The notes beneath the pieces are model-generated. The model was not told where the DNA came from. It saw nothing but the letters and a program-made list of their open reading frames with translations, and searched no databases. Positions 8,400 to 17,730 of a DNA stretch of 64,000 bases are shown piece after piece. The stretch is from CAWGXG01 sp963826505 (GTDB lineage Bacteria > Chloroflexota > Anaerolineae > Aggregatilineales > Aggregatilineaceae): positions 124,001 through 188,000 of the forward strand of contig CAWGXG010000010.1 of NCBI GenBank assembly GCA_963826505.1, given 5' to 3'. The first letter of the stretch is position 1; each line of letters opens with the position of its first letter. Both the position numbers and the translations under genes were made by a program.

Positions 8400-11276
8400 A
8401 TGTTCAAATCAATTGTCAAAACAGTCTTCGGCGATGCCAACGAGCGCGAGCTCAAGCGTCACCGCGACGTGCTCGACGCAATCAACGCGTTGGAGCCGGA
8501 CATTAAGCGGCTGAGCGACGCCGAGCTGCGCGCCAAAACTGACGAGTTCAAAGCCCGGCTGGCCGAGGGCGAAACGCTGGACGACATCCTGCCCGAAGCC
8601 TTCGCCGTCGTGCGTGAAGCCGCCGTGCGGACCATCGGCCAGCGCCATTTCGACGTGCAACTGATTGGTGGGATCGTGCTGCACCAGGGCAAGATCGCCG
8701 AAATGAAAACCGGTGAAGGTAAGACGCTCGTCGCGACATTGCCGCTCTATCTCAACGCGCTGACCGGCGAAGGCGTTCACCTCGTCACGCCCAACGATTA
8801 CCTGTCCAAATTCGGCTTGCAGCAGATGGGACCGATCTACCACTTCCTGGGGCTGTCGTCGGGCGTCATCCAGAACCGGGGCGTGAACGACGACATGCAC
8901 TCATTCCGCTTCAATCCCGAGTGGATGAGCGACGACGCGCGCTTCCAGTTTCTGCAATCGGTCGACCGGCGCGAAGCCTACCAGCTTGACGTAACCTACG
9001 GCACGAACAACGAATTCGGGTTCGACTACCTGCGCGATAACATGGTCCGTTCCCTGGACCAGCTCGTGCAGCGCGGTCACCATTACGCCATCGTGGACGA
9101 GGTCGACAACATCCTGATCGATGAGGCCCGTACTCCGTTGATCATCAGCGGGCAGGCCGACCAACCCTCGGACCTGTACGGGCTGTTCGCGCGGCTCGTG
9201 CGCGATCTTCAGCCCAGCAGCGAAGACAGCGTCGAAGCGGAAGAACCGGACGGCGAATTCGTCGAAGAGCTGCGTCACCGCAGCGCCTACCTGACTGAGC
9301 GCGGCGTCGAGCGGATGGAGCGCAAACTGGCCACCGAAGGCGTCTTGCAGGGCGACAACCTGTACAGCTCCGAAAACTCCGACATGCTGCCCTATCTCGA
9401 CAACGCGCTGCGCGCCCACGTGTGCTACCACCTCGACAAAGACTACGTGATCATGGGCGATCAGATCATCATCGTCGACGAGTTTACCGGGCGTCTGATG
9501 CACGGGCGGCGCTTCTCCGAAGGGCTGCACCAGGCTATCGAAGCGAAGGAAGGCGTCGAGGTCCGGCGCGAAAACCTCACGCTGGCGACCATCACCTTCC
9601 AGAATTACTTCCGCATGTACGACAAGCTGGCCGGCATGACCGGTACCGCGGTGACCGAGGCCAGCGAGTTCGAAGAAATCTACGAGCTTGAAGTCACGGC
9701 CATCCCCACCAACCTGCCCTGCATCCGCGACGACCAGCAGGACCTTGTCTATATGACGGAACGGGGCAAGTGGAAAGCCGTCGCCGAAGATATCAAAGAG
9801 CGCCAGAAACGCGGCCAGCCCGTGCTGGTGGGTACGGCAGCCATCGAAACCAGCGAGCGACTGAGCAAACAGCTCGACCGCGCGGGCGTGACGCATCAGG
9901 TGCTCAACGCCAAGCAGCACGAGCGTGAAGCTCTGGTCATCGCCCAGGCCGGACGCCCCGGCACCGTCACGATCGCCACCAATATGGCCGGGCGTGGTGT
10001 CGACATCCTGCTGGGCGGCAACCCCGAAGGGTTGGCCCGCGAGAAGCTGCGCCGCCGTTACAGCGTGGACGTGACCGAAGCGACGCCCGAACAGTGGAGC
10101 GAGGTACTGGCCGAAGCCAAAGCCGAGTGCGCCCGCGACCGCGAAAAAGTGCTGGCTGAAGGCGGTCTGTACGTGTTGGGTACTGAGCGTCACGAAGCCC
10201 GCCGCATCGACAACCAGTTGCGCGGACGGTCGGGCCGCCAGGGCGATCCCGGCGCCAGCCGCTTCTACCTGTCGATGGAAGACGACCTCATGCGCCGGTT
10301 CGGCGGTGAACGCGTGCGCAACTTCATGAAATGGGCCGACATGCCCGAAGACCTGGCGATCGAAAACAAAATGATCAGCAAGTCGATCGAGCAGGCCCAG
10401 GTGCGCGTCGAAGGCCACAACTTTGACATCCGCAAGCGCGTGCTCGAATACGACGACGTCGTCAACAAACAGCGCGAGACAATCTACGCCCAACGCCGCA
10501 AGATCCTGACCGCCCAGCCCGGCGAATTGCGCGACCAGATTCAACACATGATCACCGAACAAATCGGGACAGCCTGCTCCGAGCATCTGGCGGGAGACGC
10601 GATCGACTGGAAGCTGGAAGACCTGCATCACGCGGCTCTGTTGATCTACCCGGTACCGGACAGCATCACGCCGGAACGGCTGGCCGAAGAACACGACGCC
10701 GACGAGATCGAGCTCATTCTGGTTAAAGGCGCGTTGGAAGCCTACACCACGCGCGTGGAACGCTTCACCTCCGACTGGATGGCCGGGGCTGAGAAATTCG
10801 TCATGCTCAATTCGGTGGACGAGTTCTGGCAGCGCCACCTGACCGACCTCGACATTCTGCGCGAGGGGATCGGGCTGGTCGGCTATGGGGGACGCGATCC
10901 GCTAGTCGAGTATCAGCGCGAAAGCTTCGAGATGTGGACCGGCCTGCAAGAAGAGATCAAAACGAAGATCATCCAGGATATCTTCCGCGTTGCGCCTGTC
11001 GAACAACAGCCGCGCCATCGCCTGATCCTGGAACGCCAGTTGAGCAACATCCAGGCCCGTCAGGCGCCTGTTATGGCGCAGGCCGGAGCCAACGTCGCCC
11101 CACCCGAACCGCTGCGTAAAGTCGGGATGTTCGACAACGTCGGGCGCAACGATCCGTGCCCGTGCGGCAGCGGAAAGAAGTTCAAACACTGTCATTACCG
11201 CGAAGTGCAGGGCCAGCGCCAGACCGTCGATCAAGAGACGGTCAAGCACGCGGCAGGGCGGCGGCGTCACCGCTAA
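8400..11276 (+). CDS. secA: Preprotein translocase ATPase SecA
   Basis: A 958-aa motor that drives unfolded preproteins through SecYEG. The start FKSIVKTVFGDANERELKR is canonical. Nucleotide-binding domain 1 has Walker A MKTGEGKTLV (about residue 101) and the DEAD-like segment VDEVDNILIDEARTPLI. Helicase motifs TNMAGRGVDILLGGNP and QLRGRSGRQGDPG lie in NBD2. The C-terminus carries an intact SEC-C zinc motif (CPCGSGKKFKHCH) that binds SecB or ribosomes. The acidic insertion in the N-terminal half (SSEDSVEAEEPDGEF) is variable in the family. A strong hairpin terminator lies 28 bases after the stop, so it is probably monocistronic. Confidence 0.98.
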   Translation: MFKSIVKTVFGDANERELKRHRDVLDAINALEPDIKRLSDAELRAKTDEFKARLAEGETLDDILPEAFAVVREAAVRTIGQRHFDVQLIGGIVLHQGKIAEMKTGEGKTLVATLPLYLNALTGEGVHLVTPNDYLSKFGLQQMGPIYHFLGLSSGVIQNRGVNDDMHSFRFNPEWMSDDARFQFLQSVDRREAYQLDVTYGTNNEFGFDYLRDNMVRSLDQLVQRGHHYAIVDEVDNILIDEARTPLIISGQADQPSDLYGLFARLVRDLQPSSEDSVEAEEPDGEFVEELRHRSAYLTERGVERMERKLATEGVLQGDNLYSSENSDMLPYLDNALRAHVCYHLDKDYVIMGDQIIIVDEFTGRLMHGRRFSEGLHQAIEAKEGVEVRRENLTLATITFQNYFRMYDKLAGMTGTAVTEASEFEEIYELEVTAIPTNLPCIRDDQQDLVYMTERGKWKAVAEDIKERQKRGQPVLVGTAAIETSERLSKQLDRAGVTHQVLNAKQHEREALVIAQAGRPGTVTIATNMAGRGVDILLGGNPEGLAREKLRRRYSVDVTEATPEQWSEVLAEAKAECARDREKVLAEGGLYVLGTERHEARRIDNQLRGRSGRQGDPGASRFYLSMEDDLMRRFGGERVRNFMKWADMPEDLAIENKMISKSIEQAQVRVEGHNFDIRKRVLEYDDVVNKQRETIYAQRRKILTAQPGELRDQIQHMITEQIGTACSEHLAGDAIDWKLEDLHHAALLIYPVPDSITPERLAEEHDADEIELILVKGALEAYTTRVERFTSDWMAGAEKFVMLNSVDEFWQRHLTDLDILREGIGLVGYGGRDPLVEYQRESFEMWTGLQEEIKTKIIQDIFRVAPVEQQPRHRLILERQLSNIQARQAPVMAQAGANVAPPEPLRKVGMFDNVGRNDPCPCGSGKKFKHCHYREVQGQRQTVDQETVKHAAGRRRHR

Positions 11277-11303
11277 GCGGCCTAGCGCAGCGCAAACCGG
11301 ACG

Positions 11304-11327
11304 CCCGCCAGGTGATCGCCTGGCGGG
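11304..11327 (+). terminator. Rho-independent terminator after secA
   Basis: CCCGCCAGG (11304-11312) pairs perfectly with CCTGGCGGG (11319-11327) around a six-base loop, followed by TTT. Confidence 0.85.
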
Positions 11328-11384
11328 TTTAGCATTGCATCACGACGGTCACAACCTGACCAGCGCAGGTGAAAGAAGGACGCC

Positions 11385-11759
11385 ATGTCGGACCTGGACG
11401 ATGAGACGACAAGTTTGATGGACGACATCGATCCGCGTTTTCTGGAGCTGATCCAGAACCGGCTCAATTCCTTCATCAAGTGGGATCTGGTGGTGTTTTT
11501 CCACCGCAATCCTCATACGACCGACACTGCCGACAATATCGCGCGCTATACCGGGCGCGACGTGCGTATTGTGGAACCAGAACTCATCGCACTCGCGCGC
11601 GACGGCATCCTTGATATGGAAGAACTGGGCGAGCTGCGCGTCTTCTGGCTGGCGAATGACGCCGATGTGCGTGAGCTCGTAGCCCAATTCATCGCGGCTT
11701 GCGATGACCGGCAGTTTCGCGTCAAAGCCATTTATCACGTCATTCGCTGCCTGCACTGA
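11385..11759 (+). CDS. Small winged-helix-like protein next to KaiC-like ATPase
   Basis: A 124-aa protein preceded by GAAGGA. The body (KWDLVVFFHRNPHTTDTADNIARYTGR, then VEPELIALARDGILDM) has the spacing of a winged-helix DNA-binding or protein-interaction domain, and the end (LVAQFIAACDDRQFRVKAIYHVIRCLH) is helical. I do not recognise a named family. It opens the cassette: the KaiC-like gene starts 13 bases downstream. A DNA-binding or adaptor role for the ATPase is inference from this position. Confidence 0.75.
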   Translation: MSDLDDETTSLMDDIDPRFLELIQNRLNSFIKWDLVVFFHRNPHTTDTADNIARYTGRDVRIVEPELIALARDGILDMEELGELRVFWLANDADVRELVAQFIAACDDRQFRVKAIYHVIRCLH

Positions 11760-11772
11760 GAGGACGGGCCGC

Positions 11773-12585
11773 ATGGACACCCGACGGTTAGCGACCGGTA
11801 TCGCGGGCCTCGACGAAATGCTGCGCGGCGGGTTCTTGCCTGGCACGGCTAACCTGGTCGAAGGCGCTCCCGGTACCGGTAAAAGCACGCTGGGGATGCA
11901 GTTCATCCAGCATGGCATCGCTGCCTGCGACGAGCCGGGCCTGATCCTGACCTTCGAAGAATTCCCGGATCAGTACTACCGCGACGCGGCCAACTTTGGA
12001 TGGGATTTCGCTGCCCACGAACGCGCCAACCAGCTGCGCATCCTGATGACCAGCCCTGAAGTTTCGCGCGCCGATGTCCAACAGATCGCCGGGCGCATCG
12101 AAACCCTGGTCGAGCAGATCGGCGTGCAGCGCGTGGTCGTGGACAGTCTCAGTCATTTCGAGCGCCTGAGCGATGACCCGGTCGAGCTGCGACGCATCAC
12201 GTTTGAATTCATCAATGCCCTGAAACGCCTGGGCCTGACGACGCTGTTCACACGCGAGAATCCCGCGCTGCTGGGCGAAACGCCCGAAGGCGAAGAAGAC
12301 CTGGCCTTCGTGGTCGATTCGTATATCATGCTGCGCTACGTCGAGCTGCAAAGCGTGGTCGATAAGGCGCTGCTGGTGCTTAAGCTGCGCGGCAGCGATC
12401 ATGCCAAAGAAATTCGCCGCTATACGATCACTGGGCGCGGGGTCGAAATCCAGACGCGCTTTGAAGGCACGCAGGGCATCATGAGCGGGTCACCGGTGAT
12501 GACCCATGCCGAGGCATTTGCCGCCGCCTTCCTGGGGACAGGCCGGGGCGATGCCAGCCAACGTGGAAAAAAACCCAGGCAGTGA
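11773..12585 (+). CDS. KaiC-like RecA-fold ATPase (single domain)
   Basis: A 270-aa ATPase with one KaiC/RadA domain. It begins RRLATGIAGLDEMLRGGFLPG, has Walker A GAPGTGKST (about residues 34-42) and a Walker B strand RVVVDSLSHF, and ends with a KaiC-type beta region (KLRGSDHAKEIRRYTITGRGVEI). Cyanobacterial KaiC has two such domains and forms clock hexamers. Single-domain homologues are widespread in non-phototrophs and archaea and act as signalling or protein-interaction ATPases. No kaiA or kaiB is visible nearby. ATG 11773 is chosen on homology and GAGAGGA upstream. Neighbours are a wHTH-like protein and a membrane-protein pair plus histidine kinase. Confidence 0.93.
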   Translation: MDTRRLATGIAGLDEMLRGGFLPGTANLVEGAPGTGKSTLGMQFIQHGIAACDEPGLILTFEEFPDQYYRDAANFGWDFAAHERANQLRILMTSPEVSRADVQQIAGRIETLVEQIGVQRVVVDSLSHFERLSDDPVELRRITFEFINALKRLGLTTLFTRENPALLGETPEGEEDLAFVVDSYIMLRYVELQSVVDKALLVLKLRGSDHAKEIRRYTITGRGVEIQTRFEGTQGIMSGSPVMTHAEAFAAAFLGTGRGDASQRGKKPRQ

Positions 12586-12712
12586 GCCTGTAGGCACCCT
12601 GCCATACCATCGTCCGACAGGCGTTCGCGGCACGCGTTGCGACAACGCACAAGATGGGTTTAGACTGAATTCTGGTTGGGAAAGCGTCACCTGAGTCCGG
12701 GCCAAGACATCC

Positions 12713-13006
12713 GTGAGCACTCCGAGCGCACACCAGTTTTTGACGTTGTACACCTGGTTCGCCGTGATCGCGGTGGTCGGGCTGATGGCGTTGATCGCAC
12801 GCTTCTATGAGCGGCTGTCCGGCGAGCGGACGTTCTATCGTTGGTTTGTCTTGCCAGGGGTGGCCTTCACCGGGGCCGTGATACGCCTGTCCATGTTGGA
12901 TCGCATGACCGGCGATACATGGGCGGACATGTGTTTGTTGTCCGGGGGGGTGAGTTTGGGCGTGCTGTGCGTGCACATCTACCGGCGCATGACCAGCGGC
13001 CACTAA
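12713..13006 (+). CDS. Small membrane protein, three helices (first of a related pair)
   Basis: A 97-aa protein from a GTG start. It has three predicted membrane helices: about 8-28, 42-60 and 74-92. A conserved-looking basic/aromatic loop (RFYERLSGERTFYRWF) lies between helices 1 and 2. Its layout matches the next gene (RRFGEVTHRPPLYRVF loop, then a hydrophobic helix with a VRL/IRL motif), so the two look like diverged duplicates. No family was recognised. The position before a soluble PAS/GAF kinase suggests a membrane anchor or sensor partner, which is inference. Confidence 0.7.
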   Translation: MSTPSAHQFLTLYTWFAVIAVVGLMALIARFYERLSGERTFYRWFVLPGVAFTGAVIRLSMLDRMTGDTWADMCLLSGGVSLGVLCVHIYRRMTSGH

Positions 13007-13068
13007 TACCCCTTTTGGGGGGATTCCCCACGACACAATAGGATGACTGGCTGCCAGTCGTTAGGGAC

Positions 13069-13449
13069 ATGACAGGAAATATCACGACATTGTTGAGTAC
13101 CGCCGGAGTGCTGGGCCTGATGATCATGCTATGGGTGGTCGCCCAGATCAGCCGCCGCTTTGGCGAAGTGACCCACCGCCCGCCGTTGTACCGCGTGTTT
13201 TACGTCGCGTTGGGGCTGCTGGCGTTTCCTTTGCTCGTGCGGCTGCTGGCGATCGGGCAGTCCGATGGATCGCGCTTCGCCGCCGATTCATCGGCCACTC
13301 TACTGCACGATATCCCGCTGGCCGCCGGACTGACGCTGGCTCTGATCGCGGCGTGGCAGTACTGGGGCTGGTTGGTATACGCTCACGAGGGGCAATCAGC
13401 CGCTCGCCCACCCGCCAAAACACCGCAACGGGCAGGCAAACCAAATTGA
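13069..13449 (+). CDS. Small membrane protein, three helices (second of a related pair)
   Basis: 126 aa from ATG 13069. Predicted membrane helices lie at about 8-27, 44-62 and 83-103, with a short polar C-terminal tail rich in Pro/Ala/Lys. It resembles the preceding 97-aa protein in helix spacing and in the loop between helices 1 and 2. It lies 62 bases after that gene and 39 bases before the kinase ATG. Function unknown; a paired membrane subunit of the downstream kinase is the simplest hypothesis. Confidence 0.7.
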   Translation: MTGNITTLLSTAGVLGLMIMLWVVAQISRRFGEVTHRPPLYRVFYVALGLLAFPLLVRLLAIGQSDGSRFAADSSATLLHDIPLAAGLTLALIAAWQYWGWLVYAHEGQSAARPPAKTPQRAGKPN

Positions 13450-13488
13450 GATTAAGATAGGGGCACGGCCAGTTCAAAGGCGTCATTG

Positions 13489-16400
13489 ATGATCGACTAT
13501 GTGCTTTCGCAACCAGGATCGCTGCCGACGACGGATGTCGATCGTATAGAAGTGCTGACCGTCATCGATACGCGCGGTGTGATCCGCTTCATCACGCCTG
13601 CCGCGGCCCAGTTTTACGGCTACGAACCAGGCCAGATGATGGGGCACTCGGCCCTGCGCTTCATCCGGCTCGATCAGCGCGCCCGTGTCGCCCGGCGTTG
13701 GCAGGCCATCGTTGCCGACCCGGATTGGACCTCCGAAAGCTGGCAGGTGACGCTGGTGAAAGCCAACCAGCAGCAGGTCGAAATTAATGCGGCCATGTGG
13801 CGGCTGCCCGAGATGGACGCCTTCTTGCTGGTGCATCAAGTGACTGAAGGCATCCGCGACCGGCTCGACACGCTCTACGCGATTCAGAATGCGGTCGCTC
13901 GCTCGTTGGACCTGGACGATATTCTGGACACCGTCCTGCGCGAAGTCCACCGGTTGATCCCGTGCGGCACCAGCACCATTTTCATCTACGATCCAGACAG
14001 CACGGTTCGCGTGCGGCGCTGGCAGGAAGGACGCATCGAGCACTACCGCTCGCCCATTCACGAGCACCTGCCCGAATTCGAGACCAGCCGCCTCCTGCGC
14101 GAGAACAACGCCCCGCTGATCATCAACGATACCGAGACTAGCTCGCTGTGGGTCAGCCTGCCCAATCATCGCCCCATCCGGAGCTGGTTGGGCGCGCCGC
14201 TCAACCATTCCGGCTTGTTCCTGGGCGAGCTCAATCTCGACAGTCCGAGCCCGAACCAGTTTACCGAAGAAGACGCGGAGCTGGTCCACGCGCTGGCGAT
14301 CCAGGTCGCCGCCGCGCTGCACAAAGCCCGCCAGCTCGAAGAAGAACAGCGCCGCGCGGCCCGGTTCCGCGCGCTCAACGATGTCAACCAGGCGATTAGC
14401 CAGCTCGATCTGCGCAGCGTCTTGGAAGTCGTCTACCAGAAGATCAACCGCCTGATGGACACCTCGACCTTTTTCATCGCGCTGCACGATCCCGAAGCGC
14501 ACCAGGTGCAGCTCGTCGGGTCATATGATCACGGGGTCAAGCGTGCCGACGAAGTCCAGGCCGACGACGTCGGCATTACCGGGCTGGTGCTGCGCACGCG
14601 CAAAAGCCTGATCATCCACGACAGTCAGATTGATGAGCTCCCGCCCGAAGTGATCGTCCAGGACGAGATGCCGCATAGCTTGCTGATGATGCCCTTGATC
14701 GCCCTGGACGAGATCGTCGGCGTGATCACGGTGCAGAGCTACGTCCCTTACGCCTACACCAAAGAAGATATCGACATGCTCGAAACCATCGCCGGGGCAG
14801 TCGCCACGGCGGTGCGCAACGCCCAGCTTTACGACCAGACGGTCTACCGGCTGCACGCCCTGGAAACTCTGCACAGCCTGAGCCTGGATCTCGCCGCCGT
14901 GCAGGACCCGGAGCAGATCGCGCATCTGGTCGCGCGGGCCGCGCTGGGCCTGTTTGTGCCGCGCACCGTCGCGCTGTGTCTGTGCGAAGGCCTGCCCTGG
15001 ATCCGGGAAAGCTGGATCGCGACGCTTGACCCGCTCAGCCATCAGGCTCAGATCGATACCTTGCCCGGACCGATCAACAATGCCATGTTCGAGCGCGTGC
15101 GCATGACGGACGAAGCGGTAGTCTTCCCCGATCTGAACCTGGAGCCGGATTTGCAGGCCGACATGGATATGCCCTGGCTGGTCCAGGCAGCCGCCGTGAC
15201 GCCGGTCCGGCGCGGGGACACGCGCTTCGCCGTGTTGGGCATGCTTTACGATGAACCGCAGGTCTTCCGGAGCGATATGCGGCGCATTCTCGACCTGATG
15301 AGCCTGCAATCCGCCTCAGCCTTCGAGAACGCCCGCAACACCATTTCGCTTCATCGCCGTCTGACCGAGGCGTGCGCCCTGCAAGACCTGGCCCGCCGCG
15401 TCAGCGAGATGCAGTCGCTGGACGAGATTCTGAACACCGTCGTGGACACTATCCGCAACGTGTACCAATGCAAATCAGCCTCGATCGCGCTGCTGGACGA
15501 AACCCTGGGCGAAGTGATCACCATGGTCGGCGCGGGGTTATCGCCTGAGCACGTCGCGAGCGCGCGTTTCAAGCTGGGCGAATACGTCGCAGGGGTGGTC
15601 GTGTCAGAGAACCGTGTGATCTATGTGCCCGACACCCTCTCCGACCCGAATTTTCGCGTCGTTGATCCTGAGATACGGTCGATCATGGTCGTCCCGCTGA
15701 CCGTCCAGGGCCGCGCGATCGGTTCGCTGGGGATCGACAGCTCGGCTGTAGACGCATTCAGCAAAGACCACGAGCGCGTGCTGACCATCGCGGGCGGGCA
15801 GATCGCCGCCGCGATTGAGACGGTGCGCCTGTTGCAGGAAACGCGCAAACGCGCCGAAGAACTGGCCGGGGCCAATCTGCAGCTCCAGGCCCAGGACTCG
15901 CTGCGCAAAGAGCTGACCTATCAAGTCACCCACGACTTGCGCAGCCCGCTCCAGATCATCTACGGTTACACCGACATGATGCACAACGCCGAGCTGGGGC
16001 CGGTCACCGAGATGCAAAAAGATGTGCTGGATCTGATCCTCAAGCGCAGCAAGACCATCGAGCGCATGACGAAAGACATCATGGGCGCCAAGCCCATCAA
16101 CCGCGAGTCACTGGAATTCGAAACGGTGGATCTGACGCAGTTGTGCCAGCAGGCGATAACGGATATCCAGCTTGTATTTCGCGACGATCGCTTCATTTTC
16201 GAGACGGAATTGGCGCCAGTGTCCTTGAAAGTACGCGCAGATTACCACCGCTTGAGCCGTGTGCTCGATAATCTCATCAACAACGCGATCAAATTCTCGC
16301 CGGACGGCGGCACGATCACGCTGCGCACCGCTCACGACGCTACCGGCGGACGGGCGTTAGTCTCGGTGTCCGATCAGGGGATTGGCATTGCTCCCGACAA

Positions 16401-16578
16401 AATCGATTATGTCTTTGAGCGGTTCTACCGCGCCGATCGAAAACGGTTTGATGGCAGCGGCCTGGGGTTGTATATCGTGCAGCAAATTGTCCACGCGCAC
16501 GATGGCAAGGTCTGGGTCGAAAGCGAGGAATCGAAGGGCAGTACATTTACCGTGGCGCTGCCGCTCATAGAAAGGTAA
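13489..16578 (+). CDS. Soluble PAS/GAF histidine kinase
   Basis: About 1029 aa without membrane segments. An N-terminal PAS domain (about 20-120, FITPAAAQFYGYEPGQ) is followed by four GAF domains (about 135-290, 305-455, 465-620 with weak motifs, and 640-790). HisKA has the phospho-accepting His in VTHDLRSPLQ, and HATPase carries NLINNAIKFSPDG, DQGIGI and GSGLGLYIV. ATG 13489 is preferred; the frame also has TTG at 13486. The kinase is sandwiched between the twin membrane proteins and adenosine deaminase (6 bases after its stop). It has no receiver domain, so a separate response regulator or the KaiC-like ATPase could be its output. Confidence 0.92.
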   Translation: MIDYVLSQPGSLPTTDVDRIEVLTVIDTRGVIRFITPAAAQFYGYEPGQMMGHSALRFIRLDQRARVARRWQAIVADPDWTSESWQVTLVKANQQQVEINAAMWRLPEMDAFLLVHQVTEGIRDRLDTLYAIQNAVARSLDLDDILDTVLREVHRLIPCGTSTIFIYDPDSTVRVRRWQEGRIEHYRSPIHEHLPEFETSRLLRENNAPLIINDTETSSLWVSLPNHRPIRSWLGAPLNHSGLFLGELNLDSPSPNQFTEEDAELVHALAIQVAAALHKARQLEEEQRRAARFRALNDVNQAISQLDLRSVLEVVYQKINRLMDTSTFFIALHDPEAHQVQLVGSYDHGVKRADEVQADDVGITGLVLRTRKSLIIHDSQIDELPPEVIVQDEMPHSLLMMPLIALDEIVGVITVQSYVPYAYTKEDIDMLETIAGAVATAVRNAQLYDQTVYRLHALETLHSLSLDLAAVQDPEQIAHLVARAALGLFVPRTVALCLCEGLPWIRESWIATLDPLSHQAQIDTLPGPINNAMFERVRMTDEAVVFPDLNLEPDLQADMDMPWLVQAAAVTPVRRGDTRFAVLGMLYDEPQVFRSDMRRILDLMSLQSASAFENARNTISLHRRLTEACALQDLARRVSEMQSLDEILNTVVDTIRNVYQCKSASIALLDETLGEVITMVGAGLSPEHVASARFKLGEYVAGVVVSENRVIYVPDTLSDPNFRVVDPEIRSIMVVPLTVQGRAIGSLGIDSSAVDAFSKDHERVLTIAGGQIAAAIETVRLLQETRKRAEELAGANLQLQAQDSLRKELTYQVTHDLRSPLQIIYGYTDMMHNAELGPVTEMQKDVLDLILKRSKTIERMTKDIMGAKPINRESLEFETVDLTQLCQQAITDIQLVFRDDRFIFETELAPVSLKVRADYHRLSRVLDNLINNAIKFSPDGGTITLRTAHDATGGRALVSVSDQGIGIAPDKIDYVFERFYRADRKRFDGSGLGLYIVQQIVHAHDGKVWVESEESKGSTFTVALPLIER

Positions 16579-16584
16579 AAGACT

Positions 16585-17688
16585 GTGGCTTTCAACGTAC
16601 TCAACGTTATCGACCGTGACAGCGACGTGTGGCAGACCCTCTGGCGCTGGCCTAAGATCGAACTGCATCGCCACCTGGAAGGCTCGATTCGCCTGAATAC
16701 GCTGATCGATGTCGCCCGTGAGTTTGACATCGCCCTGCCTGCCTACGATTCCGAGCAGCTGCGTCCGTACGTGCAGATGACGGACGAAGACGAGGCCAGC
16801 ATGGCCGTATTTCTGAGCAAGTTTGAAGTCCTGCGGCGCTTCTACTGCTCGATGGACATTATACGGCGCATCACGCACGAAGCGATCGAAGATGCTGCGC
16901 GGGATAACGTGCAGTATATGGAACTGCGTTTTACACCCCACGCCCTGGCCCGCCAGAACAATTTCAGCTATGACGACGTGATCGCCTGCGTATGCGAGGA
17001 AGCCCACCGCACCCAAACGCTGCTCAATATCCGCGTGAACCTGATCATTTCGGTCAATCGCCACGAGAGCGTCACGATCGCCGGTAGCGTGATTGACGCC
17101 GCCATCGCAGCGCAGGACAGCGCTATCGTCGCGATCGATCTGGCCGGGCAAGAAGCGGGTTATTCGGCGCGTCCCTTCGAGGAAATCTTCCGACGGGCGC
17201 GCGCAGCCGGGCTGCACGCCACGGTCCACGCCGGGGAGTGGGATGGCGCGAACAATGTGCGCGAGGCGATCGAAGTGCTGGGCGCGACGCGCATTGGGCA
17301 CGGCGTCCGCTCGATCGAGGATTCGCGCATTATCCAATTGGTGCGCGAGCGCGGCGTCACGTTGGAGGTCTGCCCGACTAGCAATTTGCAAAGCGGCGCG
17401 GTGCCGGATGTGAGCCACCACCCGCTGATCGATCTGAGCCAGCTCAATCTGGCGACGACGATCAACACCGACGATCCGGGGATCAGCAATATCACGCTCA
17501 CCGACGAGCTGGCCCTGGCTCACAGCGGGTTGGGATTGTCGCTGGAAACGATCAGGCGCAACATTCTCAACGCGGCAAGAGCCGCCTTCATCCCGCAGGA
17601 CGAGCAGGCCAAGCTCGTGGCGCAATACCGTTCCGTGCTGGGCATGGATGATACGCGTCCGCTCTCACCGGATCGGCTGCCAGAGTAG
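16585..17688 (+). CDS. add: Adenosine deaminase
   Basis: A 367-aa metal-dependent amidohydrolase converting adenosine to inosine. Visible motifs are HRHLEGSIR (HxH zinc ligands near residue 29), HAGEWDG (catalytic Glu), RIGHG, LEVCPTSNL and INTDDPGIS (metal-ligand Asp). This is the full set for the adenosine/AMP deaminase family at normal length. The start is GTG 16585 with AAAGG upstream. It follows the kinase stop by only 6 bases, which implies cotranscription with the KaiC-like/kinase cassette; whether purine signals are part of that system is unknown. Confidence 0.93.
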   Translation: MAFNVLNVIDRDSDVWQTLWRWPKIELHRHLEGSIRLNTLIDVAREFDIALPAYDSEQLRPYVQMTDEDEASMAVFLSKFEVLRRFYCSMDIIRRITHEAIEDAARDNVQYMELRFTPHALARQNNFSYDDVIACVCEEAHRTQTLLNIRVNLIISVNRHESVTIAGSVIDAAIAAQDSAIVAIDLAGQEAGYSARPFEEIFRRARAAGLHATVHAGEWDGANNVREAIEVLGATRIGHGVRSIEDSRIIQLVRERGVTLEVCPTSNLQSGAVPDVSHHPLIDLSQLNLATTINTDDPGISNITLTDELALAHSGLGLSLETIRRNILNAARAAFIPQDEQAKLVAQYRSVLGMDDTRPLSPDRLPE

Positions 17689-17708
17689 CGCGATATGGCA
17701 GATGCAGC

Positions 17709-17730
17709 CGCCGGTCAATAACAACCGGCG
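17709..17730. terminator. Hairpin between convergent genes
   Basis: CGCCGGT (17709-17715) pairs with ACCGGCG (17724-17730) over an 8-base loop. It overlaps the stop of the reverse-strand gene and has only a short TT on the + side, so termination is plausible but weak. Confidence 0.4.

Noticed and set aside
8901..10838. 645-codon minus-strand frame inside secA
   Set aside because: Lies wholly opposite a canonical SecA; its length comes from GC-rich codon bias.
11773..12585. A circadian clock (KaiABC) locus
   Set aside because: The ATPase has only one KaiC domain and no kaiA or kaiB is present, so a clock cannot be claimed.
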